64,000 bases of DNA from contig NZ_CP085193.1 of assembly GCF_024298965.1 (NCBI RefSeq), positions 12,276,001-12,340,000 on the forward strand, in the 5' to 3' direction. The stretch comes from Streptomyces rapamycinicus NRRL 5491. GTDB taxonomy: Bacteria; Actinomycetota; Actinomycetes; Streptomycetales; Streptomycetaceae. A program made the position numbers and the translations under genes. Below the pieces are notes generated by a model. It was not told the DNA's origin. It saw nothing but the letters and a program-made list of their open reading frames with translations, and searched no databases. Shown here piece after piece: positions 23,064 to 35,000 of the stretch; the stretch's first letter is position 1, and each line of letters starts with the position of its first letter.

Positions 23064-25957
23064 GCGGACGTCGCGATGTCGTGGTGGAGCAGCGCGGGCA
23101 GGTCCTCGCGGTGCTTCACGCCCAGCTTCCGGTACACCTTCGTCAGGTGCTGCTCGACCGTGCTCTCGGTGACGAACAGCTTCTCCGCGATGGCTCGGTT
23201 GGTGTAGCCGGCCGAGGCCAGCGTCGCCACCCGCCGCTCGGCCCGGCTGAGGAAGGTCAGCGCGGTGTCCTCCAACGCGCCGGTGCCGTCCACCTCGTGC
23301 TCGGCCATGCCCGGGAACAGCTCCCGGCACAGCGGCTCGGCCTGGCAACTGCGCGCCACGTGCCAGGCCCGGCGGGCCGTCTGCCGGGCCCGCCGCTGCT
23401 CGCCGGACGTGTGGTGCGCATGGCTGAGGTCGGCCAGCGCCCGCGCCAATTCGTAACGGTCCCCGGCGCCCTCCAGGATCTCCACCGCGTCCCCCAGCAG
23501 ATCGGTGCGCTGCCGCTCGCTCCCGCACGCCGCCAGCAGCCGCAGCGCTTGGCCCCGGACCCGGCCGAAGTCGGTTCCCACCCAGGCCAGCTGTTCGTTC
23601 AACAGCCGTCTGGCCTGTTCCCGGTTGCCCTGGCGCAGCCAGGTCTCGGCCGCGCCGGTGCGCCACGGCACCAGGCCCGGGGTGTCCAGCGCCCAGGAGC
23701 GCATCAGCTCGCCGCAGGCGAAGAAGTCGGCCAGGGCGGCGGCGTGGTTGTCGCACACAAGGTGGTAGTGGCCACGCGCGTACAGGTAGTGCAGTCCGTA
23801 CCGGCTCTCGAACATTGACGCCGGGACCGGAACCCGCAGATATTCGGCGGCGATCGGCAACTGTCCGGTCCGGGAGGCGGCCAGGATCAGCGAGCTCAGA
23901 GGCAGGCCGGCGGCCGTGCCCCAGGCCGGCGCGGACACCTCCTCCAGCGCGGCCCGCGCCCGTTCGACGGCCGCCGCCAGGTCGCCGCGCCGGACCGCGA
24001 TCTCCGCCGACACCGCGGACAGCTCGGCCCGGGACATCGGCACCCGCGCGGTCCACGGGTCCTGGCGCCACGCCTCGCACCAGCGGGCCGCCCGCTCGGT
24101 CCGGTCGGCGTACACCTCCGGCATCAGGCACAGCAGCGCGGACTCGCCGGTCCACACCGTGCCCCGCTGCACACTCGCCTTGTGCAGCAACTGCTCGGCC
24201 CGTTCGGTGGCCTCCTCGTACCGCCCGTGGATCAGCACATCCGCCAGCACCGCGGAGAACCGCTGCCACGGCGCGGACCGGTCCGCAGGCCCCTCGGCCG
24301 TCGGCCGGCCCCGCAGCACCGGCCGGCGTCGGCGCGCCGGCCGCGGGTGGGTGCACATCAGCCACAGCTCGAACGCGCGCAGCCGGGCGTCGGTGTCGGC
24401 CGGGTCGTCGTCCGGCGCGGCCCGCAGCCGCTCGACGAGCGCGGCGGCCTCCTCGGGACGGCCCTGCCACAGCAGTTGCCGGCACACCTCGATGGTGTCA
24501 CCGGGCGTCAGCAGGCCGGCTCGGGCGTCCCCGGCCAGCTGGTCCAGATGTCGGACCGTGGCGCGGGGGTCGGAGCGCCACTCCACCTGAGCCAGCCGGA
24601 CGCGGATCGCGGCCCGCTCCCGGCCGTCCCCGGCACCGCGCAGCGCCTGCTCCAGGCAGTCCACGGCCACCGCGAACCGCTGCTCCAGCAGATGGCTCTC
24701 GGCCGCGTCCAGCAGTACCCGGGTGGCCGGGATCCCATCGGCGCCCTCGCCCGCGATGATGTGCGCGGCGACCGCGGTGGCCGGCTCGCCCCGTTCCTGT
24801 AACAGCCGGGCCGCGGCGCGGTGCAGCGCCACGCGCTGCTGCGGTGGCAGATCGTCGAGCACCCCGGCCCGGCCGTTGGGGTGCGTGAAGTCCCCGTCGC
24901 TGAGCAGCCCGCCCGCCTCGAAGGCCCGGACGGTGTCGGCGACCACGTCCACGTTCACCCCGACCAGTCGGCTCAGCAACGCCTCCGAGGTGTAACCGCG
25001 CAGCACCGCCAGGCCCCGGACCACGGCCAGCCCGGCCGGTCCGCCGCGGCGCAGGCTGGTCAGCAGCGCCTGCCGATAGGAGCGGCCGGCCATGTTCCGG
25101 CCGGTCCGCCAGTCGTCCAACAGGGCGTGCAGCAGCAGCGGGTTGCCGCCGCTGGCGCTGAAGAACGCCGGCGCCAGCCGGTGCGTGGCCGACGGCCCGC
25201 AGCGCTGTCCGATCAGCTCGGCGGCGCCCCGCTGCGACAGCCGGCCGACCGGGATCAGATCGCTGTGCGGGTACCGCAACAGCTCGGTCCTGGCCGCCGA
25301 GAAACCCGGGTGCGGGCCGATGTCGCTGGCCAGCACCACCAGCACCGGGGCCGGCCCGATCCGCCGGGCCAGCGAGAGCAGCCACAGCACCGACTCCGGG
25401 TCGGCGTGCTGCACATCGTCCACCGTGATCAGCGCCGGTGAACGGTTCACCAGGGCGAGCAGTTCCATGCACAGCCCGTGCAGCACTTGGGCGGTCAGTC
25501 GCTCGGCCGCCCCGGTGTCGGGGGTGGACGCGAGCCTGTCGATCAGTTTCGCGGCCCGGTCCCGGAACGCCGCCGGCAGCGTGGGCGCCAGGAACAGCTG
25601 GCTCACTACGCCCAGTGGCAGCGCCCGCTCGGCCGGCGAGCAGATCGCATGCAGCCGGAGCAGCGCCCCGTCGGCCCCGGGCCCGCCGTCCGCAGGGCGT
25701 CCGTGCGCCGACGCTCCGTTCTCCGGTGTGCCGTCCGTTGGTGTGCCGTCGGTGGGCGTGTCCGTACCGGGTCCGCGCCCGTCGGCGCGACGCGGACACG
25801 CTCCGTCGGCGGACCGGGCGAACGAATGCAGCAACTCCGTCTTACCGGTCGACGCCGCTCCCTCGATGAGGGCGATGCTCCCGGTCCCCGACGTGGCCTG
25901 ACACAGCAGAGCGGTAAGGCGGGACAGTTGCTCATCCCTCTCCACCAACCTGGTCAA
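23060..25957 (-). CDS. LuxR-family LAL-type regulator of the polyketide cluster
   Basis: A 965-residue LAL regulator. The N-terminal ATPase has Walker A 'LIEGAASTGKTELL' (about residues 30-43), a Pro/Thr/Gly-rich insertion at about 58-95 made of repeated 'TDGTP' units, and Walker B-like 'SPALITVDDVQHADPES'. The middle is TPR-like. The C-terminal LuxR HTH is 'RRVATLASAGYTNRAIAEKL' then 'FVTESTVEQHLTKVYRKLGV' (about 900-945). The start is taken as TTG at 25957 because AGGAGG ends 5 bases before it; the frame is open 15 bases further. It is the first gene of the operon with DAHP synthase, reductase, hydroxylase and SnoaL-like protein, whose expression follows its own. Confidence 0.85.
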   Translation of the reverse strand: MTRLVERDEQLSRLTALLCQATSGTGSIALIEGAASTGKTELLHSFARSADGACPRRADGRGPGTDTPTDGTPTDGTPENGASAHGRPADGGPGADGALLRLHAICSPAERALPLGVVSQLFLAPTLPAAFRDRAAKLIDRLASTPDTGAAERLTAQVLHGLCMELLALVNRSPALITVDDVQHADPESVLWLLSLARRIGPAPVLVVLASDIGPHPGFSAARTELLRYPHSDLIPVGRLSQRGAAELIGQRCGPSATHRLAPAFFSASGGNPLLLHALLDDWRTGRNMAGRSYRQALLTSLRRGGPAGLAVVRGLAVLRGYTSEALLSRLVGVNVDVVADTVRAFEAGGLLSDGDFTHPNGRAGVLDDLPPQQRVALHRAAARLLQERGEPATAVAAHIIAGEGADGIPATRVLLDAAESHLLEQRFAVAVDCLEQALRGAGDGRERAAIRVRLAQVEWRSDPRATVRHLDQLAGDARAGLLTPGDTIEVCRQLLWQGRPEEAAALVERLRAAPDDDPADTDARLRAFELWLMCTHPRPARRRRPVLRGRPTAEGPADRSAPWQRFSAVLADVLIHGRYEEATERAEQLLHKASVQRGTVWTGESALLCLMPEVYADRTERAARWCEAWRQDPWTARVPMSRAELSAVSAEIAVRRGDLAAAVERARAALEEVSAPAWGTAAGLPLSSLILAASRTGQLPIAAEYLRVPVPASMFESRYGLHYLYARGHYHLVCDNHAAALADFFACGELMRSWALDTPGLVPWRTGAAETWLRQGNREQARRLLNEQLAWVGTDFGRVRGQALRLLAACGSERQRTDLLGDAVEILEGAGDRYELARALADLSHAHHTSGEQRRARQTARRAWHVARSCQAEPLCRELFPGMAEHEVDGTGALEDTALTFLSRAERRVATLASAGYTNRAIAEKLFVTESTVEQHLTKVYRKLGVKHREDLPALLHHDIATSA

Positions 25958-26199
25958 AGGTTCCTCCTGCAATCGAGCATGTCCCCCGTGCTGACCGAGT
26001 CCTTACGGCGCCGCCGATGCTAGGCGGGACGTCGCCTCGCATCCCAGTGACGGAATTCCATCGACCATTCCACGGACCGGTCACCACCCGTCCGTCAGCC
26101 GACCGGCCGACCACCCGTCGGGCCAGGTCAGAGTGGGCAAGATCGGCGTGCGGCGAAGGGCCGGGCCACCACCGGCCGACGGGCTTCGCCGCACCCGGC
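25958..26199. other. Gap between the PKS2 stop and the LAL gene
   Basis: About 240 bases that should hold the LAL operon promoter, reading toward lower coordinates. I see no strong palindrome; a GCTAGGC box lies near 26030. There is no convincing gene. Confidence 0.4.
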
Positions 26200-29100
26200 T
26201 CAGTCCAGCTTCTCCAGCCAGCCCAGCAGCGCCTCCGCGGTGTCCGCCACCTCGTCGGTCAGCACCGTGAAATGGTCGCCCGCCACCTCGATCAGGTCGT
26301 GCGGCAGTGGCCACGTCGCCTGCCAGCCGTCCTTACCGGCCATCTCCGGTGTGGGGCGGCCGGCCCGCAGGAACAGCGTCGGCGTGGTGACCGCGTACGG
26401 TGTCCAGTCGGCGAACATCCGCAGATAGGCACCCATCGCCAGCAGCGCGGCGTCGTCCGGCGCGCCCTCCTCCACCGCGGCCCGCGCGGGCAGCCCGAGC
26501 AGCCACTCCTGGGCGCGCGAAGCGCCGTCCAGCGGGTAGGTGTCGATCAGCACCAGCCCCCGCGGCCCGCGGCCCAGTCGCTCCAGTTCGCTGGTGACGG
26601 CGTGCGCGACGGTGCCGCCCAGGGACCGGCCCACCAGCACATACGGCTCGTCGCCCACGTGGTCGAGCACCGACCGCGCATGCATCCCGACCAGTGTCCT
26701 GCGATCCTCCGGCATGGCCTGACCGGCGCCGAAGCCGGGGTAGGGCAGCACCGCGCTGGCCAGCACCCCGTCCAGCCGGCGGCCCAGCGCGTCGTACTCG
26801 TGCGGGGTGGCCGCCGGAGTCACCGCAGGCACGCAGACCACCCTCGGCCGCCGCGGACCGGTCGCCAGCGTCACCGGCCGCATGGCGTGCTCCGCGCTGT
26901 CCCGGTCCGAGAAGGTCGGCACCGACCAGGACGCACCGGCCAGCATCTGTGTCGCCGCCTCGATCCGACCATCCCGGTACAGCCGCTCGTACAGCGTGGC
27001 CACCGTGTAGGTCGAGGACTCCGGTGAACGCCCAGCCGCCAGCTGTGCCCCTACGTGGTCGGCGAGCGCGGTGGCCGTCGGGTGATCGAACACCACGGTC
27101 GCGGACAGCCGCAGCCCGGTGGTCGACACCAGCCGGTTCCGCAGCTCGACCGCGGTCAGCGAGTCAAAGCCCAACTCCCGGAAGTCCCGTTCGGGGTCGA
27201 CCGCGTCGGCGTCGGCGTGCCCCAGCGCCTGGGCGACCTGCTCGCAGACCAGCTCCAGCGCCGACCCGGGGTCGACCGCGGGCACCGCCGCGCTCGCGGC
27301 GTGCCGGGCGGTCGGCCGGGGCCGTCGGACCAGGCCCCGCAACGCCTCCGGCACCGGCTCCAGCCGGCTCAGTGTTCCGACGTCCAGCTTCACCGGCGCC
27401 AGTACGGCCCCACCCGACCCGACCGCCGCGTCGAAGAGCGCCAGCCCTTCGGCGTTCGACAGTGGCCGGAGCCCGTTGCGGGACATCCGGTCGTGGTCCG
27501 CGCGGGTGAGGTGGGCGGTCATGCCGCTGGTGCGTTCCCACGAACCCCAGGCGAGTGAGGTGCCGGGGAGGCCCAGCGTGCGGCGGTGGGTGGCGAGGGC
27601 GTCGAGGAAACTGTTGGCGGCGGCGTAGTTGGCCTGTCCGGGTGAGCCGAGGATGCCGGCGACGGAGGAGAAGAGGGCGAAGAGGGTGAGGTCGTGGTCC
27701 TGGGTGAGTTCGTGGAGCCACCAGGCGGTGTTGGCCTTGGGGGCGAAGGTGGTGGCCAGTGCTTCGGCGTCCAGGTGCTCGACGGTGGTGTCGGCGAGGG
27801 CTCCGGCGGTGTGGACGACACCGGTGAGGGGGCCGATCTCGTCGATGAGCGTGGCGAGTGCGGTGCGGTCGGTGAGGTCACAGGAGAGGGTGCGGACGCG
27901 GGCGCCGTGTTGTTGGAGTTCGGCGGCGAGTTCGGTGGCGCTGGGTGCGTCGGGTCCCTGGCGGCTGACCAGGACGAGGTCGCGCACGCCGTGTTCGGTC
28001 ACGAGGTGGCGGGCGACGAGGGAGCCGAGGCTGCCGGTGCCACCGGTGACGAGCACAGGGCCCATGGAGAGGTCGGGCCGCCTCTCGGTGGACGCCCTGG
28101 TGTCCGCCGACAGGCGTGCGAGTCGGGGGAGGGTGATGGCGCCGTCGCGGATGCGGGCCTGGGGTTCGCCGGAGGCGACTACGGAGGCCAGGGCGTCCCT
28201 GGAGGTGGGGTGGTCGTCGGTGTCGACCAGCACGATGCGGCCCGGGTGTTCGGTCTGCGCGGTGCGGATGAGTCCCCAGACTGCTGCGCCGGCGAGGTCG
28301 TCGTGGGTGGCTTCGACGACGAGGGGGGTGGTGGTGTCCGCGGCCAGGTGTTGCTGTATTCGGGTCAGGGTTTGGGCGGTGATGCGGTGGGTGTCGGCCA
28401 GGATGTCGTCGCCGGCTGTGGGGACTGTGTATCGCTCGAAGTGCCCTGTGGTCGTGGGGGTAATGGGGGTTGGGGACCAGCCCAGTGTGTAGAGGTGGTT
28501 TGTTTCGGGTTGGGCGGCGTGGAGTTGGTCGGGGTGGAGTGGTCGGGTGGTGAGGGAGTCGATGGTGATGACGGGTTGGCCGGTGGTGTCGGTGGCCAGG
28601 AGGCGGATGGCGCCGGTGTCGTCGGTGTCGAGCCGGACTCGGAGGTGGGTGGCGCCGGTGGAGTGGACGGTCACCCCGGCCCAGGAGAACGGCAGTTGGA
28701 TGCCGGATTCCTCGTCCCGCGCGGCGCTCACCGCAGCGGGGTGCAGGGCCGCGTCGAGCAGTGCCGGGTGCAGGATGTGGCCTGTGGGGAGCCCGGCGGC
28801 CTCTGGGAGTTCGATCTCGGCGAAGAGGGTGTTGTCGCGTTGGTAGAGGGTGTGGAGTCCTTGGAAGGCGGGGCCGTAGTGGAGTCCGGTGTCGGCGAGT
28901 TGCTGGTAGGCGGTGGTGAGGTCGATTTGGTGTGCGTCGGTGGGCGGCCAGGTGCTGAGTTCTGCTGCGGGGTGGGTCTGGTTGCTGAGGGTGCCGGTGG
29001 TGTGGCGGGTCCAGGTGCCGGTGGTGTCGCGGCTGTGGAGGGAGATGGGGCGGTGGCCGGTGTCGGTCTCGGCGCCCACGGTGATCTGGATCGGGGTGGG

Positions 29101-32024
29101 GTGGGTGAGTGCGAGGGGGGTGTGGATGACCAGTTCGTCCACGGTGGTGTGGTCGGTGTGTTCGGCGGCGTGCAGGGCGAGGTCTATCAGTGCGGTGCCG
29201 GGGACGATCACGGTGCCGTTTACCGTGTGGTCGGTGAGCCAGGGGTGGGTGCTGGTGGAGAGTCGGCCGGAGAGGATGAGTTCGCCGGTGTCGGCCACTG
29301 TGGTCACCGCGCCCAGCAGCGGGTGGTCTGTCGTCCCCAGTCCGGCTCCCTCCACCTCGGCGCCCCCGCCCGCGGCGTCGTGCAGCCAGAAGTCCCGCCG
29401 CTGGAAGGGTACGTCGGCAGGGAGGTACGCCTCCCGGTCGGAGTGAGGGCCCGCCAGTCCACCGAGTGGCCCACGCTGAACACCCTGCCCAACGCCTCGA
29501 TCGTGCTGCGGACTTCGTTGTGGTTGCGGCGGGTGGTGGGGATGAGGTGGGTGGTGGTGGGGAGGGTGGTGCGGGCGAGGGCGGTGAGGGTGGTGTCGGG
29601 GCCGATTTCGAGGTAGGTGGTGATGCCGTGGTGGTGGAGGTGGTGGAGGGTGTCGGTGTAGCGGACGGGTGCGGTGATGTGCTGGGTCCAGTGGGTGGTG
29701 TCGGGGTGGGTGGGTGTGGCGGTGAGCATGCTGATGAGGGGTGTGTGTGGGGGGTGGTGGGTGAGGGTGTTGAGGGTGGTGGTGAAGGGTTGGAGGATGG
29801 GTTGCATGAGGGGGGAGTGGAAGGCGTGGCTGACGTTGAGCCAGTTGGTTTTGGTGTTGAGTTGGGTGGCGATGTGGTGGAGGGTGGTGCGGTCGCCGGA
29901 GAGGACGGTGGCGTGGGGGCCGTTGATGGCGGCGATGGAGATGGTGTCGTGGTGGTTGTCGAGGTGGGGTTGGAGGGTGTGGGGGTCGGTGGCGACGGCG
30001 AGCATGGCGCCGCCGGGGGGCAGGTTTTGCATGAGGGTGCCGCGTGTGGTGACGAGGTGGACGGCGTCGGGGAGGGTGAGGGTGCCGGAGACGTGGGCTG
30101 CGGTGATTTCTCCGACCGAGTGTCCGCAGACCATGTCGGGTCGCAGGCCCCAGGATTCCCAGAGTCGGTAGAGGGCGGTTTCGAAGGCGAACAGGGCGAT
30201 CTGGGCGTGGTCGGTGCGTTGGAGTGTTTCGGCCTGGTCGGGGTCGAACATCACCTCGCGTAGTCCGGGGGTGGCGAGTGCGAAGACCTCGTCCAGTGCC
30301 TGGGCGAAGACGGGGAAGTGCTCGTACAACTGTCGTCCCATGCCGGGGCGTTGGGAGCCCTGTCCGGTGAACATCACCGCCAGCGGCCCGCGCCGCGGCC
30401 GGGTCGGCCGTACGGCGCGGAGCGCGGCGACGAACTCCTCACGGGTCTCCCCGACGACCACAGCGCGGTGCGGCAGGGTGGCACGGGTGGTGTTGAGGGT
30501 GTGCGCCACGTCGCCGAGCGGCGCCTCGTCCTCCTCGACATGCGCGGCGAGCCGTTCGGCCAGGGCGGACAGCGCGGGCCGGTGTGTGCGGACAGCACCC
30601 AGGGCACCGGTCCGGCCGGCGGTGTCACTGGCACGTCGGGCTCCGGCGCGCGGGGGCCTGCTCGAGCACCACATGAGCGTTGGTGCCGCTGATGCCGAAC
30701 GACGACACCGCGGCGCGCCGCGGGCGCTGATCGGTGCTCGGCCAGTCCCGGGCCCAGGTCAACAGCCGGACCTCGCCAGCCGACCAGTCGACGTTCGGCG
30801 TCGGCTCGCTGACGTGCAGAGTCCTGGGCATCACACCGTGGCGCATGGCCATGACGGTTTTGATGACACCGGCCACTCCGGCCGCGGCCTGGGTGTGCCC
30901 GATGTTGGACTTCAGCGACCCGAGCCACACGGGCTGGTCACGGTCCTGCCCGTAGGTGGCGATCAGGGCCTGGGCCTCGATCGGGTCGCCGAGCCTGGTG
31001 CCTGTGCCATGCGCCTCCAGCAGGTCCACGTCGGCCACGGTCAGCCTGGCGTCGGTGAGCGCATCACGGATGACGCGCTGCTGGGAGGGGCCGTTGGGGG
31101 CGGTGAGGCCGTTGGAGGCGCCGTCCTGGTTGACGGCGGTGCCGCGCACCACGGCGAGCACCGGGTGTCCGAGTCGCAGGGCGTCGGACAGCCGCTCCAC
31201 CAGCAGCAGGCCGACGCCCTCGCTGAGCACGGTGCCGTCGGCGGACGCGTCGAAGCTCTTGCACCGCGCGTCGAAGGCCAGCCCCGCTGCCTGCTGAACT
31301 CTACGTACGGGTGCGGTACGGACATCACCGTGACACCGCCGGCGACGGCGAGCGAGCAGTCTCCGGAGCGCAGCGCCCGCACGGCGAGGTGCAGGGCGAC
31401 CAGCGAGGAGGAGCAGGCGGTGTCCAGCGAGACGGCCGGGCCCTCGAAGCCGAAGGTGTACGAGACGCGCCCGGACGCCACGCTCGCCGCGCTGCCGTTG
31501 CCGAGTAGCCTCCAACTCGGCGGGGAAGTCGCGCAGGCGGGTCACGTAGTCCTGGTACATGATGCCGGTGAACACGCCGGTGCGGCTGCCGCGCAGGGTG
31601 GTCGGGTCGATACCGGCGCGTTCCAGCACCTCCCAGGTGGTTTCCAGCAGCAGTCGTTGCTGCGGGTCCATGGCCAGCGCCTCGCGCGGCGAGATGCCGA
31701 ACGGGTCCGGGTCGAACGCCCCGGCCCGGTCCAGGAAGCCGCCCTCGCGGACGTACGCGGTGCCAGGTGGTCCGGGTCCGGGTCGTACAGGCCGTCCAGG
31801 TCCCAGCCGCGGTCGGTGGGGAACGGCGAGACCGCGTCCCCGCCCGAGGCCATCAGCTCCCACAGCGACTCCGGCGAGTCGACCCCGCCGGGCAGTCGGC
31901 AGGCCATCCCCACGATGGCGACCGGCTCGGCCGCCCCCTCCTGGAGTGAGGCGTTCTCCCGGCGCAGCCGGGCGTTCTCCTTGGCCGACACGCGCAGCGC
32001 CTCGACAAGCTGTTCATTGGTCAT
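26200..32024 (-). CDS. Type I PKS2: docking-KS-AT(malonyl)-DH-KR-ACP-TE, frame broken in several places
   Basis: The last PKS of the cluster. Domains (window positions, descending): coiled-coil docking 32024-31935; KS 31925-30650 with 'DTACSSSL'; AT 30390-29520 with GHSVGE and HAFH, the malonyl-CoA signature; DH 29330-28550 with '[10 protein letters not shown]' (HxxxGxxxxP); KR 28065-27480 with '[10 protein letters not shown]', FSS and 'QANYAAAN', LxD motif, so active B-type; ACP 27265-27050 with 'LGFDSL'; TE 26860-26200 with 'GRSLGG' and a late 'GDHF'. The start follows GAGGGGC. The frame shifts near 31767, 31508, 31493, 31297, about 30640 and 29410; most are explained by one missing base in a G or C run. 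With these restored it is one enzyme of roughly 1,950 residues that adds a malonyl unit, leaves a double bond and releases the chain. Confidence 0.85.
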
Positions 32025-32029
32025 CGTCG

Positions 32030-35000
32030 CGCCCCTCAGGCTCCGGTTTCCGTCCATCACGTGCCGGATCAGCGCCTCGGTATCCATGGCGTCAATCAGG
32101 CCGTCCTCGTCGGGTTCGGCCGCGTCCGGTGTCCGCGCCGGGTCGGGACCGGCCAGCTTCAGCAGCGCCTCCAGCACCCCGGCCTCGCGGAACCGGGCGA
32201 CCGGCACCCGCTCCAGGACCCGGCGCAACTCCCGCTCGTCCGGGTCGTCGTCGGGCCCGGCGGCCGCCGGGGCGGGGGAGACCTGGTCCAGCAGGTACCG
32301 CGTGACCGCGCCGGCCGCCGGATAGTCGAAGACGAGCGTGGCGGGCAGCTGGAGCCCGGTCATCGCCGACAGCCGGTTGCGGAACTCCACGGCGGTCAGG
32401 GAGTCGAAGCCGAGGCTCTTGAACGCCTGGTCCGGCTCGATGGCGCCGGGGTCCGGATGCCCGAGCGCCTGGGCCACCTGCTCGATCACCGACGTCAGCA
32501 CCGACCGCTCACGGGCATCCGGAGCGAGCGTCGCGATCCGTTCCGTCCACGGCTCGGCCCGCCGGAGTCCGCCCCGACGGCCGCTCGGCGTGGCGCGCGC
32601 ACCAGTCCGCGGAGCAGAACCGGCACCGCGCCGGAGCGGCCGATAGCGGGCAGGTCGAACGTGGCCGTCACCACCTGTCCGAGGTCGACGGCGAGCGCGC
32701 CATCGAAGAACTCCAGCCCCTGCTCGTCGGTGAGCGGCCGCAGGCCGGCACGGGCCAGCCGGTCGTGGTCCGCGCGGGTGAGGTGGGCGGTCATGCCGCT
32801 GGTGCGTTCCCACGAGCCCCAGGCGAGTGAGGTGCCGGGGAGGCCAGCGTGCGGCGGTGGGTGGCGAGGGCGTCGAGGAAGCTGTTGGCGGCGGCGTAGT
32901 TGGCCTGTCCGGCGCTGCCGAGCACACTGGCCAGCGAGGAGAAGACCACGAACAGGGTCAGGCCGTGGTCTTGGGTGAGTTCGTGCAGCCACCAGGCGGC
33001 GTGGGCCTTGGGGGCGAAGGTGGTGGCCAGTGCGTCGGCGTCCAGGTGGTCGACGGTGGCGTCGGCCAGCGCCCCGGCCGTGTGCACGACGCCCGTCAAC
33101 GGGCCGACCTCGTCGACGAGTGCGGCTAGTGCGGCACGGTCGGTGGTGTCGCAGGAGCGGACGCGGACCTGGGCGCCGAGCTGTTGGAGCTCGGCGATGA
33201 GTTCAGTGACCCCATCCGCGTCGGGCCCCTGGCGGCTGGCCAACACCAGGTCGAGGACGCCGTGTTCGGTCACCAAGTGGCGGGCGACCAGCGAGCCCAG
33301 ACCACCGGTGCCGCCGGTGACCAGCACGCGACTCGGGCCGGGTCGGGGGAGCGTCCACGGTCAGTCGGGGGAGGGTGATGGCGCCGTCGCGGATGCGGGC
33401 TTGGGGTTCGCCGGAGGCGATCAGGGTGGGTAGTGCCTTGCGGGAGGTGGGGTGGTTGTCGGTGTCGATGAGGATGATGCGGCCTGGGTGTTCGGTTTGG
33501 GCGGTGCGGATGAGTCCCCAGACTGCTGCGCCGGCGAGGTCGTCGTAGGCGGCTTCGACGACGAGGGGGGTGGTGGTGTCCTGGGCCAGATGCTGTTGGA
33601 CGCGGGTCAGAGTCTCGGCGGTGATGCGGTGGGTGTCGGCCAGGACGTCATCGCCGACCCTCGGAACCTCGTACCGCTCGAACTCCTCCGTGACCGCCCT
33701 CGCGTCCAGCTCGCGGGCGACCCATGCCAGGTCGTAGAGCTGGTGGGCGCCGACGCCTCCGGCGCGGAGCTCGTTCGCACCGACCGGCCGCTGACCAGGG
33801 AGTCGATCGAGACGACGGGCTGCCCCGCGGTCCCGCGCCAACAACCGGATCGCGCCGTCGTCGTCGATGTCCAGCTCGACCCGCAGCTTGGTGGCACCGG
33901 TGGCGTGGAGGGTGACGCCGGTCCAGGCGAAGGGCAGCCGGATGTCGTCCCCGTGGAGACCGCGGCGTGGAGGGCGGCGTCGAGGAGTGCGGGGTGGATG
34001 CCGTAGCCGTCGGCGCTGTCGGTGTGGTCGGTGTTGGGGAGGCGGACGTCGGCGAAGAGGCGACTGTCTCGGCGCCAGAGTGCGTGGAGTCCTTGGAAGG
34101 TGGGGCCGTATTCGAGTCCGGTGGTGGCGAGGCGTTGGTAGGTGCCGTCCAGGGGGATGGGTTCGGCGTCGGTGGGGGCCAGGTGGTTTGGGGGGGGTCG
34201 GGTGTGTGTTGGTGCTGGGTGAGGGTGCCGGTGGCGTGGGCGGTCCAGGGACCGTCCGGGCTGTTGCGGGTGTGGACGGTGAGGTGTGGGTGTTGGTGTT
34301 ATCTGGCGGACTGATGGTGAGTTGGATGGTGGTGGGTGGGTGAGGGTGATGGGGGTGTGGATGATGAGTTCGTCGAGGGTGGTGTGGTCGGTGTGGTCGC
34401 CGGCGTGGAGGGCCATGTCGACCAGTGCGGTGCCGGGGAGGAGCGGGGTGCCGTTGACGGCGTGGTCGGTGGTCCAGGGGTGGTGGGTGGGGCTGATGTG
34501 CCCGGTGAGGATGGTGGCCCCGGTTTCCGCGAGGGTGGTGGTGGCGGGAACGAGCGGGTGTGGGGTCGGGATGAGTCCGAGCTGGGTGGCGTCCTGGGTG
34601 TCAACGGTGGGTTTCTCGTTGAGCCAGTAGCGGGTGTGTTGGAAGGGGTAGGTGGGGAGGGGGGTGGTTTTGGTGGGTGGGATGAGGGTGTGCCAGGTGA
34701 TGGGGTGGCCGTGGGTGTGGGCGTGGCCGAGTGCGGTGAGGAGGGCGTGGGTGTCGTTTTGGTTGTTGTGGAGGGTGTGGATGGTGGTGGTGTTGGGGTT
34801 GGTTTCCTGGATGCTGGGGGTGAGGGTGGGGTGGGGGCTGGTTTCGATGTAGGTGGTGTAGCCGTTGTTGGTGAGGTGGTTGATGGCGGGTTGGAAGAGG
34901 ACGGGTTGGCGTAGGTTGCGGTACCAGTAGTCGGCGTCGAGGGTGGTGTCGGTGATCCAGGTGTTGTCGGTGGTGGAGTAGAAGGGGATGGTGGGTTTTT

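Noticed and set aside
27694..29616. Plus-strand 640-residue Gly/Val-rich frame over PKS2
   Set aside because: Antisense of the DH-KR coding sequence; composition is a by-product of the C/A-rich coding strand.
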